Source: Dehalococcoidia bacterium
GTDB taxonomy: Bacteria > Chloroflexota > Dehalococcoidia > Tepidiformales > Tepidiformaceae
Assembly (NCBI GenBank): GCA_022827945.1
Contig: JAJEIT010000099.1
Location: 1 to 38,874, forward strand
Direction of reading: 5' to 3'
DNA length: 38,874 nucleotides
Below, one piece after another: positions 7,245 to 15,051 of the stretch; the stretch's first letter is position 1, and every line of letters starts with the position of its first letter. The notes beneath the pieces were generated by a model. That model had not been told where the DNA came from, did no database searches, and was given only the letters and a program-made list of their open reading frames with translations. The position numbers and the translations under genes were made by a program.

Positions 7245-8081
7245 CTAGGAGAACGCCGGGCCGCCCGGCTGGCAGGTGCGGCAGAAGCTCGTCACCTTCT
7301 TGCTCGCCTCGATGTCCGTGATCTTCGCCCCGTCCCGCGGGCAGAGGGCGTCGCCGCCGAGGCGGTGCACGCGGAAGAAGTCCCGCCGCTCGCGGTAGTC
7401 GAGCGACTCGCCCTTCACCATGCGCTCGCGGGCGAGGGGCGTCGCCCACGCCATCACCTCGCGCGCGGAGGCGAAGAGCCGGCGCAGGTCGCCCTCGTCG
7501 AGGTCCTTCCGGGTGGTGAAGGGGTTGATCCGCGCCTCCCACAGGATCTCGTCGCTGTAGGCGTTGCCGATGCCCTGCACGAACTCGGCCTTGGTGAGGA
7601 TGTTCTTGATGCGCCCCCGGTACTTGCCGATGCGCTCCAGCCAGACCTCCTCCGTGAGGGCGGGGTCGAGCAGGTCGGGGCCGCCCGCGCTCCAGTTCGG
7701 GATCGCCTCGATCTCCTCCAGCGGCAGCAGGTAGATGCGTCCCATCACGCGCAGGTCGGCGTAGCGCAGCTCCATCCCGCCCGAAAGCGACAGGCGCAGG
7801 CACGTCCGGCCCTGGCGCTTGGCGTCGGGCGGGGCGTACTGGAAGCGGCCCGTGAGCATCGGGTTGATGGCCAGCACCCGCCCCGAGGCGAGCGTGAACA
7901 GCAGGAACTTCCCGTGCCGGTTCGTGTCCCCGAAGGCGTCGCCCGGGAGCGACTCTGCGAGGATGGTCGCGCCCGTCCGCACCACGTGGGGAATCTTGAC
8001 CTCGACCGAGTCGACCGTCTGGCCCGGCAGGCGCTCGTTCAGGAAGCCGCGGATTGCCTCGAGGTCGGGAATCTCCGGCAT
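7245..8081 (-). CDS. Fpg/Nei-family DNA glycosylase with altered zinc finger
   Basis: A 278-aa protein of the formamidopyrimidine-DNA glycosylase/endonuclease VIII family, which removes oxidised bases and cuts at abasic sites. It begins MPEIPDLEAI, giving the catalytic Pro2 and Glu3 after Met removal. It also has the RHGKFLLF loop with the conserved Lys, NPMLTGRF, the H2TH region (KAEFVQGIGNAYSDEIL), and a C-terminal zinc-finger hairpin. The finger reads LCPRDG...SFCRTCQ, so the second Cys of the usual CxxC...CxxC is Asp. The MPEIPDLE opening is also seen in Nei-like relatives of unclear function, so activity is uncertain. It follows sufE by 4 nt. Confidence 0.85.
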   Translation of the reverse strand: MPEIPDLEAIRGFLNERLPGQTVDSVEVKIPHVVRTGATILAESLPGDAFGDTNRHGKFLLFTLASGRVLAINPMLTGRFQYAPPDAKRQGRTCLRLSLSGGMELRYADLRVMGRIYLLPLEEIEAIPNWSAGGPDLLDPALTEEVWLERIGKYRGRIKNILTKAEFVQGIGNAYSDEILWEARINPFTTRKDLDEGDLRRLFASAREVMAWATPLARERMVKGESLDYRERRDFFRVHRLGGDALCPRDGAKITDIEASKKVTSFCRTCQPGGPAFS

Positions 8082-8085
8082 CGGG

Positions 8086-8538
8086 TCACCCGTCCTGGCG
8101 AGCGGCCGCCTCGCGGGCGAAGGCCTGCACCGACGTCAGGATGCCGAGCAGCCCCTCTCCCTTGCCCATCGAGACCTCGCGCCCGTAGATGTCGAAGACG
8201 ACGTCGCCGGGGATGCGCAGCACCTCGTCGAGCGATGCCCCCGAGATGGTGTCGTCGAGGATGGCGCAGAAGGACATGGCGGAGATGCCCTGCGGGTTCT
8301 CGACGGCGAACCAGTACTTCTGGGCGCCTTCGTCCGTGTCCTCGGCCCACACGTACGCCTGCGATTCGCAGCGCTTCACGCGCCGCTCCTCCGGGAAGGG
8401 GCGCGTCGCGACCCGCTCGGGCACCGCCTCGAACTGGTCGGCGTACTCGATCAGGTAGTCGACGCGTTCGCCGCGCTCGAGGAACGAAAATTCGTCGAGC
8501 AGGTCGGCGAGCGGCCGGGGGATGCCCTCGTGGGTCAC
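8086..8538 (-). CDS. sufE: SufE-family cysteine desulfuration protein
   Basis: SufE accepts persulfide sulfur from the cysteine desulfurase SufS and passes it on for Fe-S cluster assembly. The 150-aa protein has the family layout: an N-terminal helix pair ([25 protein letters not shown]), the sulfur-accepting Cys in [13 protein letters not shown], the [24 protein letters not shown] segment and a C-terminal helical part. In typical SufE the Cys follows Gly (GCxS); here it is Arg (RCES). The GTG start at 8538 overlaps the upstream sulfurtransferase stop as GTGA, so the two are translationally coupled. The coupling suggests the neighbour supplies or receives sulfur. Confidence 0.9.
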   Translation of the reverse strand: MTHEGIPRPLADLLDEFSFLERGERVDYLIEYADQFEAVPERVATRPFPEERRVKRCESQAYVWAEDTDEGAQKYWFAVENPQGISAMSFCAILDDTISGASLDEVLRIPGDVVFDIYGREVSMGKGEGLLGILTSVQAFAREAAARQDG

Positions 8539-9398
8539 TTCTCGATGGGCACGTTCACCAGGTTGCCCCACTCGGTCCAGGAGCCGTCGTAGTTGCGGAC
8601 GTTCCCGAAGCCGAGCAGGTGCGTGAGTACGAACCACGTGTGGCTGCTGCGCTCACCGATGCGGCAGTAGGCGATCGTGTCGCCGTCGGGCGAGAGCCCC
8701 TGCTCGTTCAGGTAGATCTCCTGCAGCTCGGCGGCGGTCTTGAAAGTGCCGTCCTCGGGGTTGGCCGCGCGCGCCCAGGGGATGCTCTTCGCCGTCGGGA
8801 TGTGGCCGCCGCGAAGGGCGCCCTCGTTGGGGAAGTCGGGCATGTGCAGGCGCTCGCCTGAGTACTCCTGCGGGCTGCGCACGTCCACGAGCTGGCCGCC
8901 CGCCTCGAGGTGCGCGAGCACGTCCTCGCGGAAGGCGCGGACGGGTGCGTCGTTGCGCTCGGGGGCGGAGTAGTCGGTCGCGTCGTAGGTGGGCACCTCG
9001 CGCACGAGGTCGCGGCCCTCCTGCTCCCACTTCTGGCGGCCGCCGTCCATCACCTTCGCGTTGCTGTGGCCGAAGAGCTGGAACACCCAGTAGGCGTAGC
9101 AGGCCCACCAGTTGTTGCGGTCGCCGTAGAAGATGACGGTCGTGTCGGGCCCGATGCCGCTGCGCGACATGAGCGCCTCGAAGCCTTCGCGGTTCAGGTA
9201 GTCGCGGCGGAGCTGGTCGTTCAGGTCCGCCGCCCAGTCGACCTGCACGGCGCCGGGGATGTGGCCGGCGGGGTAGAGGAGCTGGTCTTCGTTGGACTCG
9301 ACGATGCGGATCCCGGGGTTGTCGAGGTTGTCGGCGACCCAGTCGGTGCTGACGAGGACATCGGGGTTGGAGTACCCGCGGCTGGCGATATCGGACAT
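8535..9398 (-). CDS. Thiosulfate/3-mercaptopyruvate sulfurtransferase (two rhodanese domains)
   Basis: A 287-aa double-rhodanese enzyme that moves sulfane sulfur from thiosulfate or mercaptopyruvate to an acceptor. The N-terminal domain contains the structural features [14 protein letters not shown] and [15 protein letters not shown]. The C-terminal domain carries the active Cys in [17 protein letters not shown], the CRIGER loop seen in actinobacterial CysA-type thiosulfate sulfurtransferases. [12 protein letters not shown] and [12 protein letters not shown] are also family blocks. The ATG at 9398 has AGGAGAG 5 nt upstream. The upstream ATG at 9416 lacks such a site. It shares a GTGA overlap with sufE. 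Confidence 0.92.
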   Translation of the reverse strand: MSDIASRGYSNPDVLVSTDWVADNLDNPGIRIVESNEDQLLYPAGHIPGAVQVDWAADLNDQLRRDYLNREGFEALMSRSGIGPDTTVIFYGDRNNWWACYAYWVFQLFGHSNAKVMDGGRQKWEQEGRDLVREVPTYDATDYSAPERNDAPVRAFREDVLAHLEAGGQLVDVRSPQEYSGERLHMPDFPNEGALRGGHIPTAKSIPWARAANPEDGTFKTAAELQEIYLNEQGLSPDGDTIAYCRIGERSSHTWFVLTHLLGFGNVRNYDGSWTEWGNLVNVPIEK

Positions 9399-9535
9399 GG
9401 CGTCTCTCCTGAGCATGTTGCCGCGCCGGGCGGGGCGCCCGCGCTGGACTGCGTAGCGTACTAGGAGAGCGCTCGCTTCGCTCGCCGGGTGGAAGTGGGG
9501 GTCCGGTCACCAGCTGCCCGGGTAGCATGGTGGGT

Positions 9536-9796
9536 ATGAAGGACGCCAGGGACCTCACCCCGGAGGAGGCCGCGCAGCGGCTGCGGGAGATCATGTACGT
9601 CGGAAAGGGCCTCAAGACGGCGCCCATGCAACGGGCCATCAGGGAGCTGGCGGACCGGGCTGCCGAGGCAGAGCCCCCGGAGCCCTCGGTCGAGACGGTC
9701 GTGACATCCCACGGCGTGGGCCGAGGCACGCTCTTCGCGGGACTCGTGGCGCTCGGCGTAATCGGCGGCGTCGTGGCCGCGATAGTCCTGGCCTAG
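9536..9796 (+). CDS. Small membrane protein of unknown function
   Basis: An 86-aa protein. The N-terminal part is helical and charged (KDARDLTPEEAAQRLREIM...MQRAIRELADRAAEAE), then a linker, and one C-terminal membrane helix at about 60-84 (LFAGLVALGVIGGVVAAIVLA). Not recognised. I prefer the ATG at 9536 because TAGCAT (9523-9528) ends 7 nt before it, the spacing seen at other leaderless-looking starts here. An ATG at 9527 overlaps that box. It converges on the gene at 9814. Confidence 0.6.
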   Translation: MKDARDLTPEEAAQRLREIMYVGKGLKTAPMQRAIRELADRAAEAEPPEPSVETVVTSHGVGRGTLFAGLVALGVIGGVVAAIVLA

Positions 9797-9813
9797 CCGC
9801 CAGGCGCCGGCCG

Positions 9814-10239
9814 CTAGAACAGGAGCTTCGGGGAGTCCCCCTCGGTTGGCGGGGTGGTGGCCCCACCGCCGCCCAGCCAGCGCTCCAGGTCGACCGCGTT
9901 GAAGCCGTGCACGGCAGCCATGTCCTGCGCGTCGCAGACGTGCGGCGCGCCGCGCTCGCGCCCGGGCAGGGCCGTCAGCTCGGCGCGGAAGACGATGGCG
10001 AGCTCCCAGCCGCCGTCGCCCTCCCGCGAGATGACGTCGGCGAGGCGCAGGTCTGACATCGCCCCCTCGCACCACTCGTCCACGATCGTCGAGGCGATCT
10101 CGTACGGGTTCGCGCCCTGGGGCAGCATGGTCCAGGGGAGCCAGCGGCCCTTCGGTCCGGGCGGGTCCAGGACGAAGGCGACGATGCGGCCTTCCAGCAC
10201 GGGCACCACGTGTACCGAGAGCAGGACCCCGCTCGCCAT
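9814..10239 (-). CDS. Nudix-like protein without a Nudix box
   Basis: A 141-aa protein. The pattern of strands (GRIVAFVLDPPGPKGRWLPWTMLPQGANPYEIASTIVDEW... then ...GDGGWELAIVFRAELTALPG) resembles a Nudix hydrolase: an opening strand, a W-x-LP-x-G turn and a long helix, then a strand from the second half. The catalytic GX5EX7REUXEEXGU box cannot be found; a single Glu remains in the helix. It is therefore likely a degenerate Nudix fold, or something only similar in shape. Its start codon abuts the end of the M16 peptidase gene, sharing the ATG/stop region at 10239, so it is probably co-transcribed. Confidence 0.55.
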   Translation of the reverse strand: MASGVLLSVHVVPVLEGRIVAFVLDPPGPKGRWLPWTMLPQGANPYEIASTIVDEWCEGAMSDLRLADVISREGDGGWELAIVFRAELTALPGRERGAPHVCDAQDMAAVHGFNAVDLERWLGGGGATTPPTEGDSPKLLF

Positions 10240-11537
10240 CAGATGACGCCGGCGAAGACCGAGTCGTCCTCGAACGGCCCCACGGCGGCGATCGTCGCCG
10301 CCTCCGGCCGCAGGAGATCGCCGCCCACGCGGCGGAGGTCGTCGAGCGTGACCCCGTCGATCATCGCCACCACCTCGTCGACCGTGAGCACCTCGTCCAG
10401 GACGAGCTCCTGGCCACCGAGCCAGGCGGCCACCGAGCGCGTGTCCTCCATGCGCAGCTGGATGCGTCCCGCCACCATGCGCTTCCCCTTCTCCAGCTCC
10501 TCGTCGTCGGCGTCGCAGAGGAAGCGCTCGATCTCCTCGCGCGCGACTTCCAGCGTGAGGCGCGCGTTCGAGGGGTCGCAGCCCGCGTAGACCGTGAACG
10601 CGCCCGCATCGCGGTACTCGCTCATATAGGAATGCACGTCGTAGACGAGCGCGCGTTCCTCGCGCAACTCCAGGAAGAGGCGGCTCGACATGCCCTCGCC
10701 CAGCAGGGCGCTCACCAGCCCGGCGGCGTACTGGTCGTCGTGGCCGAGGGGAAGGGCCGGGTAAGTCAGGCAGAGGTGCGCCTGCTCCGTCGCCTTCGTG
10801 CGGATGCCCACGCGGGGGCGTTCGCCCCGCGGCTCGACCGGGTGCCAGGCGTGGGCCTCGCCCTCGGGGGCGGGCCCCAGCCAGCGCGAGGCCGCCTCCA
10901 CCACCGCCTCATGCGTGATGTTGCCCGCCACCGACAGGACCATGTTCGAGGGCACGTACTGCGCCCGGAAATAGCGCTCGACCGCCGAAAGGGGCAGCGA
11001 GCGCGCCGTCTCCATCGCGCCGCCGATGTTGCGGCCGAGGGGCTGGTCGGGCCAGAGCGTCTCGTCGGCGAGGATGGCCGCGATCTCGCCCGGGTTGTCC
11101 TCCACGCTGGACAGCTCCTCGAGAATGACCATGCGTTCCTTCTCGAGCTCGATCGGGTCCATCTCCGGCGCCGTCACCATGTCGGAGAGGATGTCGATCG
11201 TCTCCAGGGCGGCGAAGTCCGGCGTCTTCGCGTAGTAGACGGTCAGCTCGCGGTCGGTGGCGGCGTTGTGGAGCCCGCCGACCGACTCGATCGCCTCCGC
11301 GATCTCCTGCGCGGTCGGCCGGCGCGAGGCGCCCTTGAAGAGCGTGTGCTCGAGAAAGTGGGAGAGGCCCGCCTCCTCATCGACCTCGTAGCGGCTGCCC
11401 GCGCCCACGTACACGCTGACCGTGGCCGAGCGCGTCTGCGGCATCTCGCTCGTGATGATCCGCAGCCCGTTGGGCAGCACCGTTCGCTCGAACACGATGT
11501 CTGTTTCCCTCGTCCGCCGTTTGGCGGCGCTAATCAT
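10239..11537 (-). CDS. M16-family zinc metallopeptidase
   Basis: A 432-aa insulinase-type peptidase (M16, the PqqL/processing-peptidase group). It carries the inverted zinc motif HFLEH at residues 60-64, with Glu63 as base and His60 and His64 as ligands. The third Glu lies in the [18 protein letters not shown] region. The middle and C-terminal parts ([44 protein letters not shown]) match the family. The ATG at 11537 is read inside the end of ruvB (ATGATTAG), so the two are translationally coupled. M16 peptidases trim peptides in the cytoplasm or periplasm, and the substrate is not predictable. Confidence 0.9.
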   Translation of the reverse strand: MISAAKRRTRETDIVFERTVLPNGLRIITSEMPQTRSATVSVYVGAGSRYEVDEEAGLSHFLEHTLFKGASRRPTAQEIAEAIESVGGLHNAATDRELTVYYAKTPDFAALETIDILSDMVTAPEMDPIELEKERMVILEELSSVEDNPGEIAAILADETLWPDQPLGRNIGGAMETARSLPLSAVERYFRAQYVPSNMVLSVAGNITHEAVVEAASRWLGPAPEGEAHAWHPVEPRGERPRVGIRTKATEQAHLCLTYPALPLGHDDQYAAGLVSALLGEGMSSRLFLELREERALVYDVHSYMSEYRDAGAFTVYAGCDPSNARLTLEVAREEIERFLCDADDEELEKGKRMVAGRIQLRMEDTRSVAAWLGGQELVLDEVLTVDEVVAMIDGVTLDDLRRVGGDLLRPEAATIAAVGPFEDDSVFAGVI

Positions 11538-12624
11538 GGGCGGCGGGCGTGTTGAGGGACAACCTCTCGTCCACGTCAGGTTCGCCCCACAGCTCGCCCT
11601 GCGGGCTCGCCCCGGGCGCCGCCGGCGGGTCGATGCCGAGGTGCCGCCAGGCCGCCGCCGTGGCCATCCGGCCCCGCGGCGTGCGCTGCAGCAGCCCGTG
11701 CTTCAGCAGGAACGGCTCGTACACGTCGAAGACCGTGTCCGACTCCTCGCTGATGGCCGCCGCGATCGTCTCCAGGCCCACGGGCCCGCCCTCGAACTGC
11801 TCGATGATGGCGCGCAGGAGGCGGCGGTCGTTCACGTCGAGCCCGAGCGCGTCCACCTCCAGCAGGTCGATCGCCTCGCGCGTCGCCTGCAGCGTGGCGA
11901 CACCGCCCGCGCGCACCTCCACGTAGTCGCGCACGCGCCGCAGGATGCGGTTGGCGACGCGGGGCGTGCCCCGGGCGCGGCTCGCGATCTCGCCTGCGGC
12001 CTCGTCCGCGAGGTCGACCCCGAGCAGGCCCGCCGAGCGCCGCACGATCGTCGTGAGCGCCTCCGCGTCGTAGAAGTCGAGCCGGTAGACGGAGCCGAAG
12101 CGGTCGCGCAGGGGCGCGCTGATCATGGCGTAGCGCGTCGTCGCCCCGATGACCGTGAAGTTGGGGAGCTGCAGCCGGATGGAGCGCGCCCCCGGCCCCT
12201 TCCCGATGACGAGGTCGATGGCGAAGTCCTCCATCGCCGGGTAGAGGATCTCCTCGACCGCCCGGGCGAGGCGGTGGATCTCGTCGATGAAGAGGACCTC
12301 GCCCTCCTTCAGGTTGGTGAGGATGGCGGCGAGGTCGCCGGGGCGCTCGATGGCGGGGCCGCTGGTGGTGCGGATGGGGGCGCCCATCTCCGCCGCGAGG
12401 ATGTGCGCGAGCGTCGTCTTGCCCAGGCCCGGCGGGCCGTAGAAGAGGTGGTGGTCGAGCGGCTCGCCGCGCTTCCGAGCCGCCTCGATGGCGATGATGA
12501 GGACTTCCTTGACGCGATCCTGCCCGGGAAACTCGCCGAGCCGCTGCGGCCGCAGGGTCTGCTCCGCCTGGAGCTCCTCGTCGTCCTGCAGGGCCCCGTC
12601 GATCGCGCGTTCCTCGGCGGCCAT
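11530..12624 (-). CDS. ruvB: Holliday junction branch migration helicase RuvB
   Basis: RuvB is the AAA+ motor that drives branch migration with RuvA. The 364-aa protein has the Walker [10 protein letters not shown] (63-71), Walker [10 protein letters not shown], sensor and arginine-finger blocks ([18 protein letters not shown]) and the C-terminal winged-helix domain ([20 protein letters not shown]...[22 protein letters not shown]). It also has the typical RuvB start ([17 protein letters not shown]). The start ATG at 12624 is preceded by TAGACT with only 6 nt between. A GAAC-N4-GTTC box overlaps the promoter region. ruvA and ruvC are not nearby. Confidence 0.97.
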   Translation of the reverse strand: MAAEERAIDGALQDDEELQAEQTLRPQRLGEFPGQDRVKEVLIIAIEAARKRGEPLDHHLFYGPPGLGKTTLAHILAAEMGAPIRTTSGPAIERPGDLAAILTNLKEGEVLFIDEIHRLARAVEEILYPAMEDFAIDLVIGKGPGARSIRLQLPNFTVIGATTRYAMISAPLRDRFGSVYRLDFYDAEALTTIVRRSAGLLGVDLADEAAGEIASRARGTPRVANRILRRVRDYVEVRAGGVATLQATREAIDLLEVDALGLDVNDRRLLRAIIEQFEGGPVGLETIAAAISEESDTVFDVYEPFLLKHGLLQRTPRGRMATAAAWRHLGIDPPAAPGASPQGELWGEPDVDERLSLNTPAAHD

Positions 12625-12630
12625 GCCGCA

Positions 12631-12657
12631 AGTCTACCCGTACGGGAACGGATGTTC
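12631..12657 (-). promoter_or_regulatory. ruvB promoter with LexA-like operator
   Basis: The -10 is TAGACT (complement of 12631-12636), embedded in CGGGTAGACT. The palindrome GAACGGATGTTC (12646-12657) lies just upstream of it, in the -35/spacer zone. GAAC-N4-GTTC is the core of the Gram-positive SOS (LexA) box, and ruvB is a classical SOS gene in many bacteria. The placement over the promoter fits repression. Confidence 0.65.
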
Positions 12658-12747
12658 GAGCGCTTGCGGTTTGTCCCTACCCGATGCGGTCCGTCTACCC
12701 GGTTTCTCGCTGGCTGGCCCGTCCCCGGGTAGCTGGGTGGTGTTGGT

Positions 12748-13044
12748 GTGTCTCAGTCAGGAACTTACAATGACCAAGTGCAGCCGTCGTCATACGAAAA
12801 CGTGCCACCGGAGCAGGTACCCTTGGCTGTCCTGATGGACGCGTTGGTCGCCGCTCTCTCGGAGCTTAGTCCCCGCGATCGGGCAGCTTTCCAGGTTGGT
12901 TTCCATGCACGGCTCGATGAAATCGATCCACTGCTGAGAACACATGATGCAGGTACTGTCGCTGCCGCTCGGGCGTTAGCCGAGTCACTTGAGACTGCTG
13001 TGCGGTACCTTCAGCGAGAACGGGGCGGGGACGATTCGCCTTAG
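12748..13044 (+). CDS. Small hypothetical protein
   Basis: A 98-aa soluble protein starting at GTG (MSQSGTYNDQVQPSSYENVPPE in the first part). The rest is helical: PLAVLMDALVAALSELSPRD, FQVGFHARLDEIDPLL and a final long helix (AAARALAESLETAVRYLQRERGG). Not recognised. Codon use is less GC-biased in the first 25 codons. GGGTAG with an 8-bp inverted repeat (CTACCCGG 12695-12702 / CCGGGTAG 12725-12732) lies upstream. The start codon is uncertain. Confidence 0.45.
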   Translation: MSQSGTYNDQVQPSSYENVPPEQVPLAVLMDALVAALSELSPRDRAAFQVGFHARLDEIDPLLRTHDAGTVAAARALAESLETAVRYLQRERGGDDSP

Positions 13045-13353
13045 GGTCTGCCATAGACTCACTCCTCCCCTCGTGGCCTCACTGTACCCGAAATCTGACG
13101 CTCGTGGGCAAGTAAGAGTCAAGAGACTCGGCCCGCTGTGCGGCCACGGGCGAGCGTCTCACAGGCATTCGACTGCGACAGGGGTGCCCTGGGCGGGGAC
13201 GGAAGCCATCTCCGCTTGACGATAAGAGACGCTGGCGCACACAGCGGCCCGTCAGCCGTCCTCAGGGGCCGTCGTGCCGGATTTGACTCGGAGATCACGG
13301 CATTAGGTGTGGTTTTCTAGGCTCCTAGGCCTGCTGTTGAAGTCGGACTAGCG
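13045..13353. other. Unexplained ~310-bp intergenic stretch
   Basis: No convincing coding sequence. It contains several inverted repeats: GAGTC/GACTC flanking a 4-nt loop near 13117-13129, and AGCGTCTC (13153-13160) matched by GAGACGCT (13226-13233). Base composition is less extreme than in genes. No tRNA, SRP RNA, tmRNA or RNase P pattern is visible. It could hold an unknown structured RNA or the ends of two untranslated regions. Confidence 0.4.
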
Positions 13354-13659
13354 CTACCCCGTCGCCGGCAGCTCCTCCGGCTGCCGGGCCGCGCGCAGCA
13401 CCCGGAAGATGGTGCGCCGCGAGAGTCCGAAGCGCGCCGCCAGCTCGTCGACCGACAGGCCTTGCTCCTTCGAGAGTCGCACGATCGTGGCGTCGCGACC
13501 CGTGCGCAGCATCGCCGGGGCGCCGCCCGGCTCCTCGTAGCGGCAGCGCGGCAGGGGGCAGCTCAGGCACGAGGGATACAGGTCGCAGCCGGTGTCCCGG
13601 TAACGGGTGTTTTCGGGCAGCGCGTCCATGCGCGGCCGCCGGATCGGGCTCTCGTCCAA
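13354..13659 (-). CDS. Four-cysteine HTH protein, likely regulator
   Basis: A 101-aa protein. An N-terminal motif has Cys25, 31, 34 and 39 (CDLYPSCLSCPLPRC, C-x5-C-x2-C-x4-C), a pattern able to bind zinc or an Fe-S cluster. A C-terminal helix-turn-helix follows (about 58-90: VRLSKEQGLSVDELAARFGLSRRTIFRVLR). From memory, proteins of this shape (RYRDTGC...SCLxCPLPRCRY plus HTH) recur in Chloroflexota. WhiB has a comparable Cys-plus-DNA-binding design, but I see no homology to it. The TTG start is supported by AGGAGGTG 7 nt upstream. Its promoter contains a LexA-like palindrome. Confidence 0.75.
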   Translation of the reverse strand: MDESPIRRPRMDALPENTRYRDTGCDLYPSCLSCPLPRCRYEEPGGAPAMLRTGRDATIVRLSKEQGLSVDELAARFGLSRRTIFRVLRAARQPEELPATG

Positions 13660-13686
13660 GGGGCTCCACCTCCTGGGGGAGGAGGC

Positions 13687-13716
13687 AGAATAGAACTATT
13701 GTTCTAGACGTGTCAC
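13687..13716 (-). promoter_or_regulatory. Promoter and palindromic operator of the four-Cys HTH gene
   Basis: On the minus strand GTGACA (complement of 13711-13716) and TATTCT (complement of 13687-13692) are 18 nt apart. Between them and touching the -10 is a perfect palindrome TAGAACTATTGTTCTA (13691-13706) containing GAAC-N4-GTTC. It could be a LexA (SOS) box or an autoregulatory site for the HTH protein. Confidence 0.7.
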
Positions 13717-13783
13717 GAGGCAGATGGCAGTCGACCCACGAACGCGCGCGGTTGGCGGAAGGGTCGGGGGCAGGGATGGACGG

Positions 13784-14605
13784 CTAGAGCGACATCGTCC
13801 GCAGCCGCTCGATGCGATCCTCCAGCGGCGGATGCGTGCTGAACAGCTTCGACATGCCGCCCCCGGCGAACGGATGGACGATGTAGAGCGCCGCCACCGC
13901 TTCCTGCTGGGGCGTCTCCTGCATCGGCGCGAACTCGACGCCGCGGTGCAGCTTCTGCAGCGCGCTCGCGAGCGCGTGCGGGTCGCGCACGATGCGCGCG
14001 CCGGTCTCGTCGGCGGCGAACTCGCGCGTGCGGCTGATGGCGAACTGGATGATGGTCGTGGCGATGGGCGCCAGGATCATGATCGCGATCGCGGCGAAGG
14101 CGTTCCGCTGGCCCCCGAAGAAGATCAGCATGAACGAGATCATCGAGATTGCCCCCGCGATCGTCGCCACGATCGAGCTCGTGAGCGTGTCCCGGTTCTT
14201 CACGTGCGCCATCTCGTGGCCGATGACGGCGCGCAGCTCGTGCTCGTCGAGCAGGCGCATGATGCCCGTCGTAACCGCGACCACGCCCTTCTCCGGGCTC
14301 CGCCCCGTGGCGAAGGCGTTCGGGGTGGCGCTCTCGATGATGCAGACCTTCGGCATCGGCATGGAGGCGCGGTACGCGACCTCCTCGACCATCGCGTGGA
14401 GCCCTGGCGCTTCGTCGGCCGTCACCTCGCGCGCGCCCGCCATTCGCAGGGCGAACTTGTCACTCCACCAGAAGGCGGAGAAGTTCATGATCGCCGCGAT
14501 GACGATGAAGATGATGAGCCCGCCGAATCCGCCCAGCGCGTAGCCGATGAAGAGCAGCAGCGCCGTCAGGGCCGCGAGCAGGAAGCCGGTCTTGATACCG
14601 TTCAT
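13784..14605 (-). CDS. htpX: Membrane zinc metalloprotease HtpX
   Basis: HtpX is a heat-shock membrane protease that degrades damaged membrane proteins. The 273-aa protein has two N-terminal membrane helices (about 5-45), NAFATGRSPEKGVVAVTTG, the zinc motif GHEMAHVKNRD (residues 129-139) and two more hydrophobic segments. The third zinc ligand lies in the ISRTREFAADETGARI stretch (the EFxAD motif). The C-terminal STHPPLEDRIERL matches the family. GGAGGAA lies 11 nt before the ATG at 14605. Confidence 0.95.
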   Translation of the reverse strand: MNGIKTGFLLAALTALLLFIGYALGGFGGLIIFIVIAAIMNFSAFWWSDKFALRMAGAREVTADEAPGLHAMVEEVAYRASMPMPKVCIIESATPNAFATGRSPEKGVVAVTTGIMRLLDEHELRAVIGHEMAHVKNRDTLTSSIVATIAGAISMISFMLIFFGGQRNAFAAIAIMILAPIATTIIQFAISRTREFAADETGARIVRDPHALASALQKLHRGVEFAPMQETPQQEAVAALYIVHPFAGGGMSKLFSTHPPLEDRIERLRTMSL

Positions 14606-14751
14606 GGGTGTGGGGATTCCTCCGTGAGTCCACGATCCAGTATAGGAGAGCGGGCGATCCCGGCGTGAAGACTCGGTGTGCTTAACCGAATCTGTCGCTC
14701 TTATGGATATGAAAGGTGTACATTTGCAGGGACGGGGTGAGGAGGGCGCTC

Positions 14752-15042
14752 ATGACTGAGGCGATCGAGGCGGTGGTTCATTTCAAGGTGACCGTGAGAA
14801 GCGTCGAGCACGAGGGCCGCTGGACGACCAAGGCCCTGGAGACGGGAGTCGTGACTGCGGGCGCCACGCGGGACGAGGCCGAAGCGCGAAACGGGGAGGC
14901 CCACATCCTCCTCGTCCGCCGGGTCAAGCGGCTCGGCCTCATCGCGCTGGCCGAGTTCATGGACTCCCACGGCGTCGACTACGAGATCGGCGATCCGGCG
15001 CTCACCAACCGGTCGGTCGAGCAGCTGCCGCTGGCGGCCTAG
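14752..15042 (+). CDS. HicB-like small protein (copy 2)
   Basis: A 96-aa protein closely related to the gene at 6801-7112. The shared blocks are VVHFKVTVRSVEHEGRWTTK, LETGVVTAGATRDEA, HILLVRRVKRLGL, GVDYEIGDP and the tail RSVEQLPLAA. The start ATG at 14752 has GAGGAGGG 5 nt upstream. The ATG at 14716 gives extra residues without a ribosome site. Unlike copy 1, it is not followed by the overlapping small partner; the Nudix gene converges on it 9 nt downstream. Role unknown: it could be a stand-alone regulator, or an antitoxin that lost its toxin. Confidence 0.7.
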   Translation: MTEAIEAVVHFKVTVRSVEHEGRWTTKALETGVVTAGATRDEAEARNGEAHILLVRRVKRLGLIALAEFMDSHGVDYEIGDPALTNRSVEQLPLAA

Positions 15043-15051
15043 CCCCGCACC

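Noticed and set aside
13138..13320. 60-aa plus-strand ORF in the intergenic gap
   Set aside because: No ribosome site, no recognisable motif, and it overlaps the inverted repeats; insufficient support.
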